Shown: piece by piece, positions 6,174-6,625 of the stretch
How the letters are laid out: each line of letters begins with the position of its first letter
Numbering within the stretch: position 1 is the first letter of the stretch
Assembly (NCBI GenBank): GCA_937995505.1
Contig: CALKJV010000195.1
Coordinates: 1 to 6,625, forward strand
DNA length: 6,625 nucleotides
Reading direction: 5' to 3'
DNA from: an uncultured Bacteroidia bacterium
Lineage (GTDB): Bacteria; Bacteroidota; Bacteroidia; SpSt-205
The notes under the pieces: generated by a model
Told to the model about the DNA's origin: nothing
Database searches by the model: none
What the model saw: only the letters and a program-made list of their open reading frames with translations
Position numbers and translations under genes: made by a program

Positions 6174-6625
6174 TTAGAATCGCACCCGAACCCCGCCGGC
6201 TAAGTCAAACCGAGGTTGAGCGGGAGAGAGAGTGGTATAAAGATTGCCCTGTGCGAAAAGCTCTACGGGACCGGCAGGAAGGAGGAGACCTGCGCCGAGA
6301 TGGCCAAGCAATTGCATTTCAGTTCTTTCGTCGGCTTGGCGGACTCGGATGCCTCCCTCCAGGTAGGGCGCAAGGGAAGTCCCACGCCGACCGCAGGCAC
6401 CGCTACCACACGCAGCTCCATTTAGATACTGCTGGAAGGCTAAGCCTGCCGTAAGCCCATTTGTGCTTACATCTTTTCCGGCTACGAGGGCGAGGTTGAG
6501 GTATGGGTTACCGCCCATCGCAAACCGCGCTGAAAGGGCTCGCAGGCCATCTTTGCTCAGCAGTACGCCTACAGCTTTTTCGCCCGAGGGTTGGGCAAAG
6601 CCTACCAGGACGAGGCCCAGTAGCA
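6174..6625 (-). CDS. Small predicted outer-membrane beta-barrel protein, 5' end beyond the window
   Basis: I do not recognise the family. Read on the minus strand the frame ends with TAA (6174-6176) and is open to the right edge, giving 149 visible residues. A Met exists at 6516-6518, but starting there would discard 35 residues that look real: the visible part begins LLGLVLVGFAQPSGEK, which reads as the hydrophobic core and cleavage site (FA/QP) of a signal peptide. The initiating Met is therefore just outside the window. The mature part, about 139 residues, alternates hydrophobic and polar residues in eight possible strands separated by Gly/Asn/Asp turns and ends VRVRF, the C-terminal Phe typical of outer-membrane barrels. 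This suggests a small eight-stranded barrel. One loop holds two cysteines (CGSGAC), possibly a disulfide. It converges on sdhB and is a separate transcription unit. Function is unknown; structural, adhesion or transport roles cannot be separated. Confidence 0.78.
   Translation of the reverse strand, partial: LLGLVLVGFAQPSGEKAVGVLLSKDGLRALSARFAMGGNPYLNLALVAGKDVSTNGLTAGLAFQQYLNGAACGSGACGRRGTSLAPYLEGGIRVRQADERTEMQLLGHLGAGLLLPAGPVELFAQGNLYTTLSPAQPRFDLAGGVRVRF
6594..6625 (-). other. C-terminal part of a predicted signal peptide of the barrel protein
   Basis: The codons upstream of the first in-window Met of the minus-strand gene encode LLGLVLVGFA followed by QPSGEK. A Leu/Val/Gly core, then small residue A at -1 and G at -3, fits a type I signal peptidase site; there is no lipobox cysteine. 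The positive N-terminal region and start codon are beyond the window edge. Confidence 0.65.

Noticed and set aside
6216..6454. Two short plus-strand open frames opposite the barrel gene
   Set aside because: Their translations are of low complexity with no domain, while the minus strand has a signal peptide end, strand alternation and a C-terminal Phe.
1..6625. CRISPR array, insertion sequence, tRNA/rRNA or defence system
   Set aside because: I found no regularly spaced direct repeats, terminal inverted repeats with a transposase, tRNA cloverleaf sequence or defence-type domains by eye.

Overview
This is a bacterial window with five plus-strand genes packed head to tail (45-6031), then a short intergenic region with a GC-rich hairpin, then the 3' part of one convergent minus-strand gene that runs off the right edge. 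The lineage signal points to Bacteroidota or a close FCB-group relative. The succinate dehydrogenase is the one-anchor, dihaem b558 type in the order C-A-B. SdhA carries motifs typical of Bacteroidota SdhA (RRAHSIAAQGGINAAKN, SESLRNDGR, NFSDHGANRLGASALMQG). None of the plus-strand starts has a well-placed Shine-Dalgarno sequence, as is usual in that phylum. This placement is from recalled family features, not a database search.

Layout: (1) 45-1499, an unassigned protein made almost entirely of about twelve ~38-residue propeller-type (PD40/WD40-like) repeats. Its reading frame is open to the left edge, so its true start may lie outside the window. (2) 1496-2560, ribD, overlapping gene 1 by four bases (ATGA). 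It is a bifunctional riboflavin-pathway deaminase/reductase with an intact zinc site but a divergent start to the reductase domain. (3) 2595-3272 sdhC, (4) 3276-5255 sdhA and (5) 5264-6031 sdhB, spaced by 3 and 8 bases, which together make a complete succinate:menaquinone oxidoreductase (complex II). (6) 6079-6096, a 7-bp GC hairpin between the convergent units. (7) 6174 to the right edge, minus strand, a small predicted outer-membrane beta-barrel protein. Its reading frame continues past the first internal Met to the window edge and adds the end of a signal peptide.

How they may work together: SdhABC feeds electrons from succinate to the quinone pool at the inner membrane. RibD makes a riboflavin precursor, and SdhA needs covalently bound FAD, so co-transcription of ribD with sdhCAB would be sensible. 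The sequence shows only close spacing and no terminator between them. A possible Bacteroidota-type -7 element just before sdhC suggests sdhCAB may also have its own promoter. The propeller protein is translationally coupled to ribD but its role is unknown.

I saw no RNA genes, mobile elements, CRISPR arrays or clear new defence-type system. The least explained parts are the twelve-repeat propeller protein and the small barrel protein.
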